The position numbers and the translations under genes are program-made. Below are positions 45,040 to 53,088 of a DNA stretch of 64,000 nt, one piece after another; within the stretch, counting starts at the first letter, position 1, and each line of letters opens with the position of its first letter. Origin of the DNA: Cribrihabitans marinus (GTDB lineage Bacteria > Pseudomonadota > Alphaproteobacteria > Rhodobacterales > Rhodobacteraceae); NCBI RefSeq assembly GCF_900109035.1, contig NZ_FNYD01000007.1, forward strand, positions 62,001 through 126,000. The letters are read 5' to 3'. The notes beneath the pieces were generated by a model that worked only from the letters and a program-made list of their open reading frames with translations, ran no database searches and had not been told where the DNA came from.

Positions 45040-46497
45040 ATGAGCAGCATGGACAGCACCCGGCCCGGTGTGATCGCGGGCCGCTCCGACGCATGGGGCG
45101 CAAGCGCCATCGCCCCGATGTCGCGCGTGCTGGGCACCATCGGCGTGACCTATCTGCTGCTGTTGCTGGTCTCGGCCACCAACCTGGCCGATCCGTTCCT
45201 GCGCAATGACGACTATCTGGCGCTTCTGGCCCTGCCGGACGGGTTCTACAGCAAGACCCTGCACGAGGGGCGCTGGCTGAACTACTGGTGGCACCTGCGC
45301 GGGATCGTCACGCCGGCCTGGCTGAACTTCGCGCTGTACCAGCTGTTCTGGGCGGCCTTCTGCGGGGCGACGGCGATCATCGCCTGCGGGCGCGGCGCGA
45401 CCTGGCGGACGGTCCTGACGCTGTCGGGGCTGCTGGCGCTGTCGGTCCCGGCGCTGCTGATCTCGCTGTGGTTCAACACGCTGCTGCCCGGGATCGCCAT
45501 CCTGGCGCTCTATGCGGTGCTGGCCACGCAGGTCTCGCAGCGAGTATCGCGGCTGTTGCTTCTGATCTTCGTGCCGATCACCCTGACCGCCTATACCACC
45601 TACCCGATCCTGCTGCTGTGCCTGTGCCTTGCGGCCCGCGACACGCGCCGGTCATGGACGGACCTGGCCACGGTGCTGTGCCTCTTCGGCCTCGCCTTCG
45701 GGCTGGGCATCGTGGGCATCTACACGCTCAACCTGATCGAACACGGCATCTTCGGGATCCCGATGGCCGAGTGGCGCGATCCCCGTCCGGCAACGGATTG
45801 GGCCTCGCTGATGGCGAATACGCGGATGCTGGCCCAGTCGATGTGGGACGGCGCCCTGGCGGCCGGGTTCCAGAACACCACGGTCACCGTTGTCGGCATC
45901 GCCCTGTTTCTGGGCGCGATGGTCGTGCTCGCCCGCACGGATCGGTGGAGCGCGCTCTACCTGATGACCGGCCTCGGCGCGGGGCTGGCGCTGCTCAGCC
46001 TGCAGGTCCTGCTGACCGGCATCACCCTGCCGCACCGCACCCTGGGATTCGCCTGCATGATCGCGGCCATCGCCGTGGTCCGCGCACAGCTCGAGGCGCA
46101 GGAGCACGGACTGCCCTCGGCCCGCGCGCTGCAACTGGGGGCGCTGACGATCCTCGCCGCCCACGCGATCCTCACGCCCAAGCAATACGCGTCCTACCTC
46201 CCCTGGCAACAAGAGACCCGGGCCATGGCGGACATCCTCAACGCCGGGCATGGCCCGCTTTACGTCACCGGCGACTACGACGCGCTGAACTCGGCCAGGT
46301 CTGCGCATCTGCAGGCGCCGCAGGCGCTGCGGCTGAGGCTCTATCACCTGACCGGGCGCCGGATTGTGGTCTGTTCGGAAACCCCTGACCGCTGCGGCAG
46401 TTTCGCGCCCTATGACGGTCCCCGGCCGCATATGGTTCAGGGCGACGACGCGATGGTGCTGTACCTGCCGGTCAAGGCGGAGAGCCCGGACGGATAG
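45040..46497 (+). CDS. multi-pass membrane glycosyltransferase (GtrII-like)
   Basis: 485 residues with ten or more membrane helices. The first periplasmic loop has DPFLRNDDYLALLALP with adjacent acidic residues, then GRWLNYWWHLRG, as in GtrII/C-type glucosyltransferases that use polyprenyl-phosphate sugar outside the membrane. The last 100 residues are soluble. It follows the methyltransferase by 6 bases and completes the GtrB/GtrA/methyltransferase cassette. The acceptor (O-antigen or other) is not identifiable. Confidence 0.75.
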   Translation: MSSMDSTRPGVIAGRSDAWGASAIAPMSRVLGTIGVTYLLLLLVSATNLADPFLRNDDYLALLALPDGFYSKTLHEGRWLNYWWHLRGIVTPAWLNFALYQLFWAAFCGATAIIACGRGATWRTVLTLSGLLALSVPALLISLWFNTLLPGIAILALYAVLATQVSQRVSRLLLLIFVPITLTAYTTYPILLLCLCLAARDTRRSWTDLATVLCLFGLAFGLGIVGIYTLNLIEHGIFGIPMAEWRDPRPATDWASLMANTRMLAQSMWDGALAAGFQNTTVTVVGIALFLGAMVVLARTDRWSALYLMTGLGAGLALLSLQVLLTGITLPHRTLGFACMIAAIAVVRAQLEAQEHGLPSARALQLGALTILAAHAILTPKQYASYLPWQQETRAMADILNAGHGPLYVTGDYDALNSARSAHLQAPQALRLRLYHLTGRRIVVCSETPDRCGSFAPYDGPRPHMVQGDDAMVLYLPVKAESPDG

Positions 46498-46528
46498 CGC
46501 AGCGCAGGCCACCGCCGTTTTCAGGTAT

Positions 46529-46540
46529 TTCAAAAAAATC
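46529..46540 (+). promoter_or_regulatory. AT-rich motif in the allE leader shared with the puuE promoter
   Basis: TTCAAAAAAATC is identical to 12 bases in the uraH/puuE promoter (55802-55813). It is 101 bases before the allE start. The longer 17-base element present at the other two sites is not complete here, so it may be a weak version or chance in an AT-rich tract. Confidence 0.35.
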
Positions 46541-46640
46541 CTGACGATCCTTCTGGGAATCCCGATAGGGATAGTCGTTGGCGCGGGGACCGCTTCGGGG
46601 TTCAATGCCCCGAACATGACCCGAGTGAAGGGCTCCCTCC

Positions 46641-47465
46641 ATGACCGCTCCCACCTACTACGCTCCCACCGGCGGGCTGCCGCCGCAGACCCAGTTGCTG
46701 ACCGATCGCGCGATGTTCACCGAGGCCTATGCGGTGATCCCCAAGGGCACGTTCAGCGACATCGTCACCAGTTTCCTGCCGTTCTGGGACAAGGCCCGGT
46801 TCTGGGTGCTGTCCCGCCCGCTGTCGGGCTTTGCCGAGACCTTCTCGCAATATATCGCCGAGGTGATGCCGGGTGGTGGCAGCGACCGGCCCGAGACCGA
46901 TGCGGGGGTCGAGGCGGTGCTGTTCGTGGTCGGGGGCACGATCCGGGTGACCATCGACGGAACCGGGCATGACCTGTCCGAAGGCGGCTATGCCTATATC
47001 CCGCCCGGCACCGCCTGGAGCCTGCGCAATACCGGCGACGCCGCCGCGCGCTTCCACTGGATCCGCAAGGCCTATCAGGCGGTCGACGGGCTGGACGCGC
47101 CCGACCCGGTAGTGGCCAACGAACGCGACATCGCGCCGACGCCGATGCCCGACACCGACGGGGCCTGGGCCACCACGCGCTTCGTGGACCCCGCCGACCT
47201 GCGCCACGACATGCATGTGACGATCGTCACCTTTCAGCCGGGCGGCGTGATCCCCTTTGCCGAGACCCATGTGATGGAACACGGGCTCTACGTGCTCGAG
47301 GGCAAGGCGGTCTATCGGCTCAACCAGGATTGGGTCGAGGTCGAGGCCGGCGACTACATGTGGCTGCGCGCCTTCTGCCCGCAGGCCTGCTATGCCGGCG
47401 GGCCGGGGCCGTTCCGCTATCTGCTCTACAAGGACGTGAACCGGCACATGCCGCTCAATCGCTGA
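46641..47465 (+). CDS. allE: (S)-ureidoglycine aminohydrolase
   Basis: 274 residues with two cupin domains. The metal/substrate residues of the AllE family are visible in the second cupin: IPFAETHVMEHGLYVLEG gives Glu, His and His, and FCPQACYAGGPGPFRYLLYKDVNRH gives the Gln. It converts (S)-ureidoglycine, made from allantoate, to (S)-ureidoglycolate and ammonia. It is encoded next to bhcR (tail to tail, 11 bases overlapping) and about 10 kb from allA, which uses its product. Confidence 0.93.
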   Translation: MTAPTYYAPTGGLPPQTQLLTDRAMFTEAYAVIPKGTFSDIVTSFLPFWDKARFWVLSRPLSGFAETFSQYIAEVMPGGGSDRPETDAGVEAVLFVVGGTIRVTIDGTGHDLSEGGYAYIPPGTAWSLRNTGDAAARFHWIRKAYQAVDGLDAPDPVVANERDIAPTPMPDTDGAWATTRFVDPADLRHDMHVTIVTFQPGGVIPFAETHVMEHGLYVLEGKAVYRLNQDWVEVEAGDYMWLRAFCPQACYAGGPGPFRYLLYKDVNRHMPLNR

Positions 47466-48273
47466 GCGGCGCGCCCAAACCGCGCGAGACCTCGGCGGCG
47501 GCGCCCCGGACCAGCGCGCCGATTTCCTCGATCCGCGCCGGCGGCATCCGCTGGGTCGGGCCGGAGACCGAGATACCGGCCACCGCCTCGCCATGAATGT
47601 CGACAATGGGCGCCGCGACGCAGCGCATTCCGGCGGCCTTCTCCTCGTCGTCGAGCGCCCATCCCCGCGCCCGCACCTGCGCCAGATCGGTCTTGAGCGC
47701 GCCCGGATCGGTGATGGTCTGCGCGTTGAACCGTTGCAGCACGCGGCGGCGCAGGAACCGCTCCAGCCGGTCCTCGGGATAGCGGCTGAGCAGCGCCTTG
47801 CCGATGCCCGAGGCGTGCATGGGCGACAGGGTGCCCGGCGGAAAGAAGGCGCGGATGGATTCCTGGGTCTCGACCTGGCTGACGAACATCACTTCGCCAT
47901 TGCGCTCGATCCCCAGATTCGAGGTCTCGCCAGTGTCCTGCATCAGCGCGCGCATGGCCGCCCGGCTGCGGTCGATCACGCTCATCCGGCGCAGAAAGGC
48001 CGATCCGAGGCGGAACGCCATCGCGCCGATATGCCAGGCCTGCTGCTGCATATCCATTTCGACCACCTGCCGCGCCTCGAGCGTGGCCAGGATGCGGTGC
48101 ACCGTCGCGGTGGACTGGTCGAGCGACCGCGACAGTTCGGTCAGCGTCAGCCCGTCGGCAGCGGCCAGTGCATCGAGCACGGTCAGCGCGCGGTCCAGCG
48201 CCTGGATGGTCGGCTGCGACCCGGGCCCGGCAAAGGCGCGCGGCCGGCCCTTCCTGGGTGTGGGATCGGGCAT
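47455..48273 (-). CDS. bhcR: IclR-type regulator of the beta-hydroxyaspartate cycle
   Basis: 272 residues. The N-terminal winged helix is ALTVLDALAAADGLTLTELSRSLDQSTATVHRILATLEARQ (about 28-70), followed by the IclR effector domain (MHASGIGKALLSRYPEDRLERFL, GMRCVAAPIVDIHGEAVAGISVSGP). It is divergent from bhcA, the position of BhcR in Paracoccus, where it responds to glyoxylate. The family role is known; that it does so here is inferred from position. Its stop overlaps that of allE. Confidence 0.9.
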   Translation of the reverse strand: MPDPTPRKGRPRAFAGPGSQPTIQALDRALTVLDALAAADGLTLTELSRSLDQSTATVHRILATLEARQVVEMDMQQQAWHIGAMAFRLGSAFLRRMSVIDRSRAAMRALMQDTGETSNLGIERNGEVMFVSQVETQESIRAFFPPGTLSPMHASGIGKALLSRYPEDRLERFLRRRVLQRFNAQTITDPGALKTDLAQVRARGWALDDEEKAAGMRCVAAPIVDIHGEAVAGISVSGPTQRMPPARIEEIGALVRGAAAEVSRGLGAPLSD

Positions 48274-48320
48274 GGCGTGTCCTTTGCGATTCCCCGTTTT
48301 CGGCGTGGAACAGGAAACAC

Positions 48321-48407
48321 TGAAATGTTTTTTCGATCAATGAAAAATGCAAGCCATTGAAACACATCATGTAACTCTGGAAAAGACCTATCATGAAATC
48401 GTTTTTC
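48321..48407. promoter_or_regulatory. bhcR-bhcA divergent promoter with 73-base-spaced direct repeat
   Basis: TGAAATGTTTTTTC (48321-48334) and TGAAATCGTTTTTC (48394-48407) match at 12 of 14 positions and start exactly 73 bases apart, about seven helical turns. The second copy also forms an imperfect inverted repeat with GAAAATTTCA downstream. They flank an AT-rich core unlike the surrounding genes and are good candidates for BhcR binding. Confidence 0.5.
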
Positions 48408-48473
48408 AAGAAAATTTCAGACCTGCGCCTGCTGCGGTAGTCTGGGATGGAACCGCGACAGGAGTGGCACATC

Positions 48474-49664
48474 ATGAGCTTTCAGAACCCCGTTTTCATC
48501 CCCGGCCCGACCAACATGCCCGAGGCGCTGCGCAAGGCCTGCGACATGCCGACGATCGATCACCGGTCGCCGCTGTTCGGCCAGATCCTGCACCCCGCGC
48601 GCGAGGGCGTGCGCAAGATCCTCAAGAGCGACAGCGCCGAGATCTTCATCTTCCCCTCGACCGGCACCGGCGGGTGGGAGACCGCGCTGACCAACACGCT
48701 GTCGGCGGGCGACAAGGTTCTGGCGGCGCGCAACGGCATGTTCTCGCATCGCTGGATCGACATGTGCCAGCGCCACGGCCTAAAGGTGGAGGTCGTCGAG
48801 ACGCCCTGGGGCGAGGGCCTGCCGGCGGACCGCTACGAGGAGATCCTGACCGCCGATACCGGCCACGAGATCAAGGTCGTCCTGGCCACCCATAACGAGA
48901 CCGCCACCGGCGTGAAATCGGATATCGCCGCCGTGCGCCGGGCGCTGGACGCGGCCGGCCATCCCGCGCTGCTGTTCGTCGATGGTGTCAGCTCCATCGC
49001 GTCGATGGATTTCCGGTTCGACGAATGGGGCGTCGATGTCGCCGTGACCGGCTCTCAAAAGGGCTTCATGCTGCCGGCGGGGCTGGCCATCGTCGGCTTC
49101 AGCGCCAAGGCGATGCAGGCGACCGGGACCGGCACCCTGCCGCGCACCTTCTTCGACGTGCATGACATGGCCAAGGGCTATGCCAACAACGCCTATCCCT
49201 ACACGCCGGCCGTGGGCCTGCTGAACGGGCTGAACGACGCCTGCGCGATGCTGCTGGGCGAAGGGCTGGACAACGTGTTCGCCCGCCATCACCGCATCGC
49301 CGAGGGCGTGCGCGCCGCGGTCCGCGCCTGGGGTCTGGACCTGTGCGCCCGCTCGCCCGAGGTCTATTCCGACACGGTCAGCGCGATCCGCACGCCCGAG
49401 GGGTTCAACGCCACCGACATTGTGACACTGGCCGCCGAGAAATACGGCGTGGCCTATGGCACCGGGCTGGGCGAGGTCGCCGGCAAGGTGTTTCGCATCG
49501 GCCATCTGGGCAGCCTGACCGACGTGATGGCGCTGTCGGGCATTGCCACCGCCGAGATGGTGATGGCCGACCTGGGGCTGGATATCCAGCTGGGATCGGG
49601 TGTCGCCGCCGCCCAGGACGTGTATCGTTCGCCCCAGCCCACCCATTCCAGGGCGGCCGCGTGA
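48474..49664 (+). CDS. bhcA: L-aspartate:glyoxylate aminotransferase (BhcA)
   Basis: 396 residues, class V PLP aminotransferase. It begins NPVFIPGPTNMPEALRKACD and has IFPSTGTGGWETALTNTL, and the PLP lysine in VTGSQKGFMLPAGLA (about Lys196). It moves the amino group of aspartate to glyoxylate, giving glycine and oxaloacetate, the first step of the beta-hydroxyaspartate cycle. The ATG at 48474 is preceded by AGGAGTGGCACATC. It starts the bhcABCD operon; its stop codon overlaps the bhcB start by one base. Confidence 0.94.
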   Translation: MSFQNPVFIPGPTNMPEALRKACDMPTIDHRSPLFGQILHPAREGVRKILKSDSAEIFIFPSTGTGGWETALTNTLSAGDKVLAARNGMFSHRWIDMCQRHGLKVEVVETPWGEGLPADRYEEILTADTGHEIKVVLATHNETATGVKSDIAAVRRALDAAGHPALLFVDGVSSIASMDFRFDEWGVDVAVTGSQKGFMLPAGLAIVGFSAKAMQATGTGTLPRTFFDVHDMAKGYANNAYPYTPAVGLLNGLNDACAMLLGEGLDNVFARHHRIAEGVRAAVRAWGLDLCARSPEVYSDTVSAIRTPEGFNATDIVTLAAEKYGVAYGTGLGEVAGKVFRIGHLGSLTDVMALSGIATAEMVMADLGLDIQLGSGVAAAQDVYRSPQPTHSRAAA

Positions 49665-50635
49665 TGAAGGACGCAAGCCCGATGTATATCCCGACCTATG
49701 ACGACATGCTGGCGGCGCATGAGCGGATCCAGCCGCATATCCGCCGAACGCCGATCCGGCAGTCGGCCTATCTCAACGAGCTGGCCGGCTGCGAGCTGTT
49801 CTTCAAGTGCGAGAACTTCCAGGAGCCGGGCGCCTTCAAGGTGCGCGGCGCCAGCAACGCGGTTTTCGGTCTGAACGAGGCCCAGGCGCAAAAGGGCGTG
49901 GCCACCCACAGCTCGGGCAACCATGCCTCCTGCCTGAGCTATGCGGCGATGCTGCGCGGGATCCCGTGCAACGTGGTGATGCCGCATAGCGCGCCGCAGG
50001 CCAAGAAGGACACGGTGCGGCGCTACGGTGGCAAGATCACCGAATGCGAGCCCTCGACCAGCGCGCGCGAGGAGACCTTTGCCCGGGTGCAGGCCGAGAC
50101 CGGCGGGGATTTCGTGCACCCCTATAACGACCCGCGGGTGATCGCGGGGCAAGGCACATGCGCCAGGGAGTTCATCGAGCAGGTCGATGGGCTGGATTTC
50201 GCCGTCGCGCCGATCGGCGGCGGCGGCATGATCTCGGGCACCTGCCTGACCCTGTCCAACGCAGCCCCCGAGACGCGGATCATCGCCGCCGAGCCCGAGC
50301 AGGCCGATGACGCCTATCGCAGCTTCAAGGCGGGGCATATCATCGCCGACGACGCGCCCAAGACCATCGCGGACGGGCTGCTGGTGCCGCTCAAGGATCT
50401 GACCTGGCATTTCGTGTCCAACCATGTGAGCGAGATCTTCACCGCCTCGGAGGAGGAGATCGTCGACGCGATGAAACTGACCTGGAAACACCTGCGCGTG
50501 GTGATGGAGCCGTCCTCGGCGGTGCCGCTGGCGACCATCCTCAAGAACAGGGACCATTTCGCCGGCAAGCGCGTCGGCGTCATCATAACCGGCGGCAATG
50601 TCGACCTGGACAAGCTGCCCTGGATCAATGGCTGA
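49664..50635 (+). CDS. bhcB: beta-hydroxyaspartate dehydratase (BhcB)
   Basis: 323 residues, serine/threonine dehydratase fold (PLP type II). The PLP lysine is Lys59 in NFQEPGAFKVRGASNAVFG; HSSGNHASCLSYAA and the glycine-rich PIGGGGMISGT bind the cofactor phosphate. It removes water from (2R,3S)-beta-hydroxyaspartate to form iminosuccinate. A GTG one codon upstream or ATG at 49682 are alternative starts. Its identity rests on the bhc context; in isolation it would be called a threonine dehydratase-like protein. Confidence 0.93.
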   Translation: MKDASPMYIPTYDDMLAAHERIQPHIRRTPIRQSAYLNELAGCELFFKCENFQEPGAFKVRGASNAVFGLNEAQAQKGVATHSSGNHASCLSYAAMLRGIPCNVVMPHSAPQAKKDTVRRYGGKITECEPSTSAREETFARVQAETGGDFVHPYNDPRVIAGQGTCAREFIEQVDGLDFAVAPIGGGGMISGTCLTLSNAAPETRIIAAEPEQADDAYRSFKAGHIIADDAPKTIADGLLVPLKDLTWHFVSNHVSEIFTASEEEIVDAMKLTWKHLRVVMEPSSAVPLATILKNRDHFAGKRVGVIITGGNVDLDKLPWING

Positions 50636-50650
50636 AACGGAGTAACCGAC

Positions 50651-51814
50651 ATGAACGCACAAACCGATTTCTCGACCCTCGACGTGGGCTTCGACGTGCC
50701 CGCCGTACCCGGCATGGACGCGGCCGACATCCAGACCCCGGCCCTGGTGCTGGATCTCGACGCGCTCGAGCGCAACATCAAGAAGATGGGCGATTATGCC
50801 AAGGCGCACGGGATGCGCCACCGGGTGCATGGCAAGATGCACAAGTCGGTCGATGTGGCCCTGCTGCAGGAGAAGCTGGGCGGCGCGGTCGGCGTCTGCT
50901 GTCAGAAAGTGTCGGAGGCCGAGGTCTTTGCCCGCGGCGGCATCAAGGACGTGCTGGTGTCGAACCAGGTGCGCGACCCGGCCAAGATCGACCGGCTGGC
51001 CCAGCTGCCCAAACTGGACGCCAATATCATCGTCTGTGTCGACGATATCGCCAACGTGTCCGAGCTGTCGGATGCCGCCGGCAAACACGGCACCGAGCTG
51101 GGGGTCTTCATCGAGATCGACTGCGGCGCCGGGCGGTGCGGTGTCACCACCACCGAGGCCGTGGTGGAGATCGCCAAGGCCGTGGAGGCCGCCGACAACC
51201 TGAATTTCAAGGGCATCCAGGCCTATCAGGGCGCGATGCAGCATCTCGACAGCTATGAGGCGCGCAAGGAGAAGCTGGACGCGGCCATCGCGCAGGTCTC
51301 GGACGCGGTCGAGGGGCTGAAGGCGGCCGGGCTGGAGCCCGAACTGGTCTCGGGCGGCGGCACCGGCTCGTATTATTTCGAGAGCAATTCGGGCGTCTAC
51401 AACGAGCTTCAGTGCGGCTCCTACGCGTTCATGGATGCCGATTACGGCCGCATCCTGGACAAGGACGGCAACCGCATCGACCAGGGTGAGTGGGAGAACG
51501 CGTTCTTCATCCTGACCCAGGTGATGAGCCACGCGAAACCCGACAAGGCGATCTGCGACGCCGGCCTGAAGGCGCAGTCGGTGGACAGCGGATTGCCGGT
51601 GATCTTCGGGCGCGACGACGTGGAATACGTCAAGTGCTCGGACGAGCACGGCGTGATCGCGGATCCCGACGGCGTGCTGAAAGTGGGCGAGAAGCTGAAG
51701 CTGGTGCCCGGCCATTGCGACCCCACCGCCAATGTCCATGACTGGTATGTCGGCGTGCGCGGCGGCAAGGTCGAGACGGTCTGGCCGGTCTCGGCCCGCG
51801 GCAAGGCGTATTGA
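50651..51814 (+). CDS. bhcC: beta-hydroxyaspartate aldolase (BhcC)
   Basis: 387 residues, alanine-racemase-fold D-threonine aldolase relative. The PLP lysine is probably Lys62 in RHRVHGKMHKS; ELVSGGGTGSYYFES and the metal-site region DPTANVHDWYVGVRGGKV fit the family. It joins glycine and glyoxylate to give (2R,3S)-beta-hydroxyaspartate. It lies 15 bases after bhcB and is followed by repeat element copy 4 before bhcD. Confidence 0.94.
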   Translation: MNAQTDFSTLDVGFDVPAVPGMDAADIQTPALVLDLDALERNIKKMGDYAKAHGMRHRVHGKMHKSVDVALLQEKLGGAVGVCCQKVSEAEVFARGGIKDVLVSNQVRDPAKIDRLAQLPKLDANIIVCVDDIANVSELSDAAGKHGTELGVFIEIDCGAGRCGVTTTEAVVEIAKAVEAADNLNFKGIQAYQGAMQHLDSYEARKEKLDAAIAQVSDAVEGLKAAGLEPELVSGGGTGSYYFESNSGVYNELQCGSYAFMDADYGRILDKDGNRIDQGEWENAFFILTQVMSHAKPDKAICDAGLKAQSVDSGLPVIFGRDDVEYVKCSDEHGVIADPDGVLKVGEKLKLVPGHCDPTANVHDWYVGVRGGKVETVWPVSARGKAY

Positions 51815-51822
51815 GCCTGTAT

Positions 51823-51900
51823 CGGATCGCTGCGCGATCCGACCGAAGCGGGGGGCATTCTGCCCCCCGCACCCCCCTGAAGGTATTTTCCGCGAGAGGA
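51823..51900 (+). repeat. intergenic repeat element copy 4, inside the bhc operon
   Basis: Hairpin 51823-51830/51834-51841, stronger hairpin 51848-51856/51862-51870, then CTGAAGGTATTTTCCGCGAG followed by AGGA. The tail matches copy 1. The hairpins could weaken transcription into bhcD. Confidence 0.65.
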
Positions 51901-51947
51901 AGAGCCGGATGCCACCAACAAGGGCATCCGCGACAAGGAGATGTGCA

Positions 51948-52913
51948 ATGCTGATCGTGCCCGAGCGCGAGATCGCCGACCTGATGACCCGGGAGGCGGC
52001 GTTCGACGCCGTCGAGAAGGTCTTTGCCGCCATGGCGTCGGGAGACGCCTACAACTTTCCCGTGGTGCGCGAGGCGATCGGCCATGAGGATGCGCTTTAC
52101 GGCTTCAAGGGCGGTTTCGACCGCGCCGGTCTGACGCTGGGGCTGAAGGCCGGGGGGTACTGGCCGAACAACCTGGACAAGCGCGGCATCATCAACCACC
52201 AGTCCACGGTATTCCTTTTCGATCCCGACACCGGGATGGTCAAGGCGATGGTCGGCGGCAACCTGCTGACCGCACTGCGGACGGCGGCGGCCTCGTCGGT
52301 TTCGATCCGGCACCTGGCGCGCAAGGACGCTCGGGTGATCGGCATGATTGGGGCCGGACACCAGGCCCGTTTCCAGCTGCGCGCAGCGCTGGAGCAGCGG
52401 GATTTCGAGAAGGTCATCGGCTGGAACTTCCACCCCGAGATGCTGCCCAACCTGCAGGAGGTGGCCGAGGCGGCCGGCCTGCCATTCGAGGCGGTCGAAC
52501 TGGACGGGATGCGCGAGGCGGATGTCATCGTGTCGATCACCTCGTCCTTCGACGCGATCCTGGGGGCCGACCAGGTCAGCCCCGGCACCCATGTGGCCTG
52601 CATGGGCACCGACACCAAGGGCAAGAAGGAGGTCGATCCGCAGCTCCTGGTGCGCGCCGACGTGTTCACCGACGAGGTGGCGCAATCGGTCAGCATCGGC
52701 GAGGCGCAGCACGCGGTCGGCCGGGGGCTGATCTCCGAGGCGGACGTGGCGCAACTGGGCGCGGTGATCAACGGCAGCCATGCCGGGCGCAGCTCGGACG
52801 ACCAGATCACGCTGTTCGACGGCACCGGCGTCGGGCTGCAGGATCTTGCGGTGGCCGCTGCGGTGGTGGACCTGGCGGTCGAGCGGGGCATCGCGATCGA
52901 GGTCGATTTCTGA
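51948..52913 (+). CDS. bhcD: iminosuccinate reductase (BhcD)
   Basis: 321 residues, ornithine cyclodeaminase/mu-crystallin family. The Rossmann motif is VIGMIGAGHQARFQLRAALEQRD; IVSITSSFDAILGADQVSPGTHVACMGTDTKGKKE is the conserved post-Rossmann region. It reduces iminosuccinate to L-aspartate with NAD(P)H, regenerating the amino donor for BhcA. The ATG at 51948 is preceded by AAGGAGATGTGCA; an in-frame ATG at 51909 is less well placed. Confidence 0.93.
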   Translation: MLIVPEREIADLMTREAAFDAVEKVFAAMASGDAYNFPVVREAIGHEDALYGFKGGFDRAGLTLGLKAGGYWPNNLDKRGIINHQSTVFLFDPDTGMVKAMVGGNLLTALRTAAASSVSIRHLARKDARVIGMIGAGHQARFQLRAALEQRDFEKVIGWNFHPEMLPNLQEVAEAAGLPFEAVELDGMREADVIVSITSSFDAILGADQVSPGTHVACMGTDTKGKKEVDPQLLVRADVFTDEVAQSVSIGEAQHAVGRGLISEADVAQLGAVINGSHAGRSSDDQITLFDGTGVGLQDLAVAAAVVDLAVERGIAIEVDF

Positions 52914-52939
52914 GCCCCCTGCGCCTGTCCCATGGACAA

Positions 52940-52971
52940 GGGTCGGCGTCATGCGCCGGCCCTTTCCTTTT
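52940..52971 (+). terminator. terminator of the bhc operon
   Basis: Stem GGGTCGGCG (52940-52948) pairs with CGCCGGCCC (52954-52962) with one G-T wobble and a 5-base loop, followed by TTTCCTTTT. It is 26 bases after the bhcD stop. Confidence 0.75.
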
Positions 52972-53029
52972 GCCTGATCTCAGTCTGCCTTGGCCACCAG
53001 GGACGGGCACAAAAAACCTTGTCGGCGCA

Positions 53030-53062
53030 ACAAGAAAAGGCCGGCGCGATTCGCGCCGGCCT
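53030..53062 (-). terminator. terminator of puuD
   Basis: Twelve-base perfect stem AGGCCGGCGCGA (53038-53049) with TCGCGCCGGCCT (53051-53062). Read on the minus strand, the stem is followed by TTTTCTTG, so it serves puuD, whose stop is 27 bases upstream. Confidence 0.8.
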
Positions 53063-53088
53063 GCGGGCTTCCGTGATACTCGGGGCCC

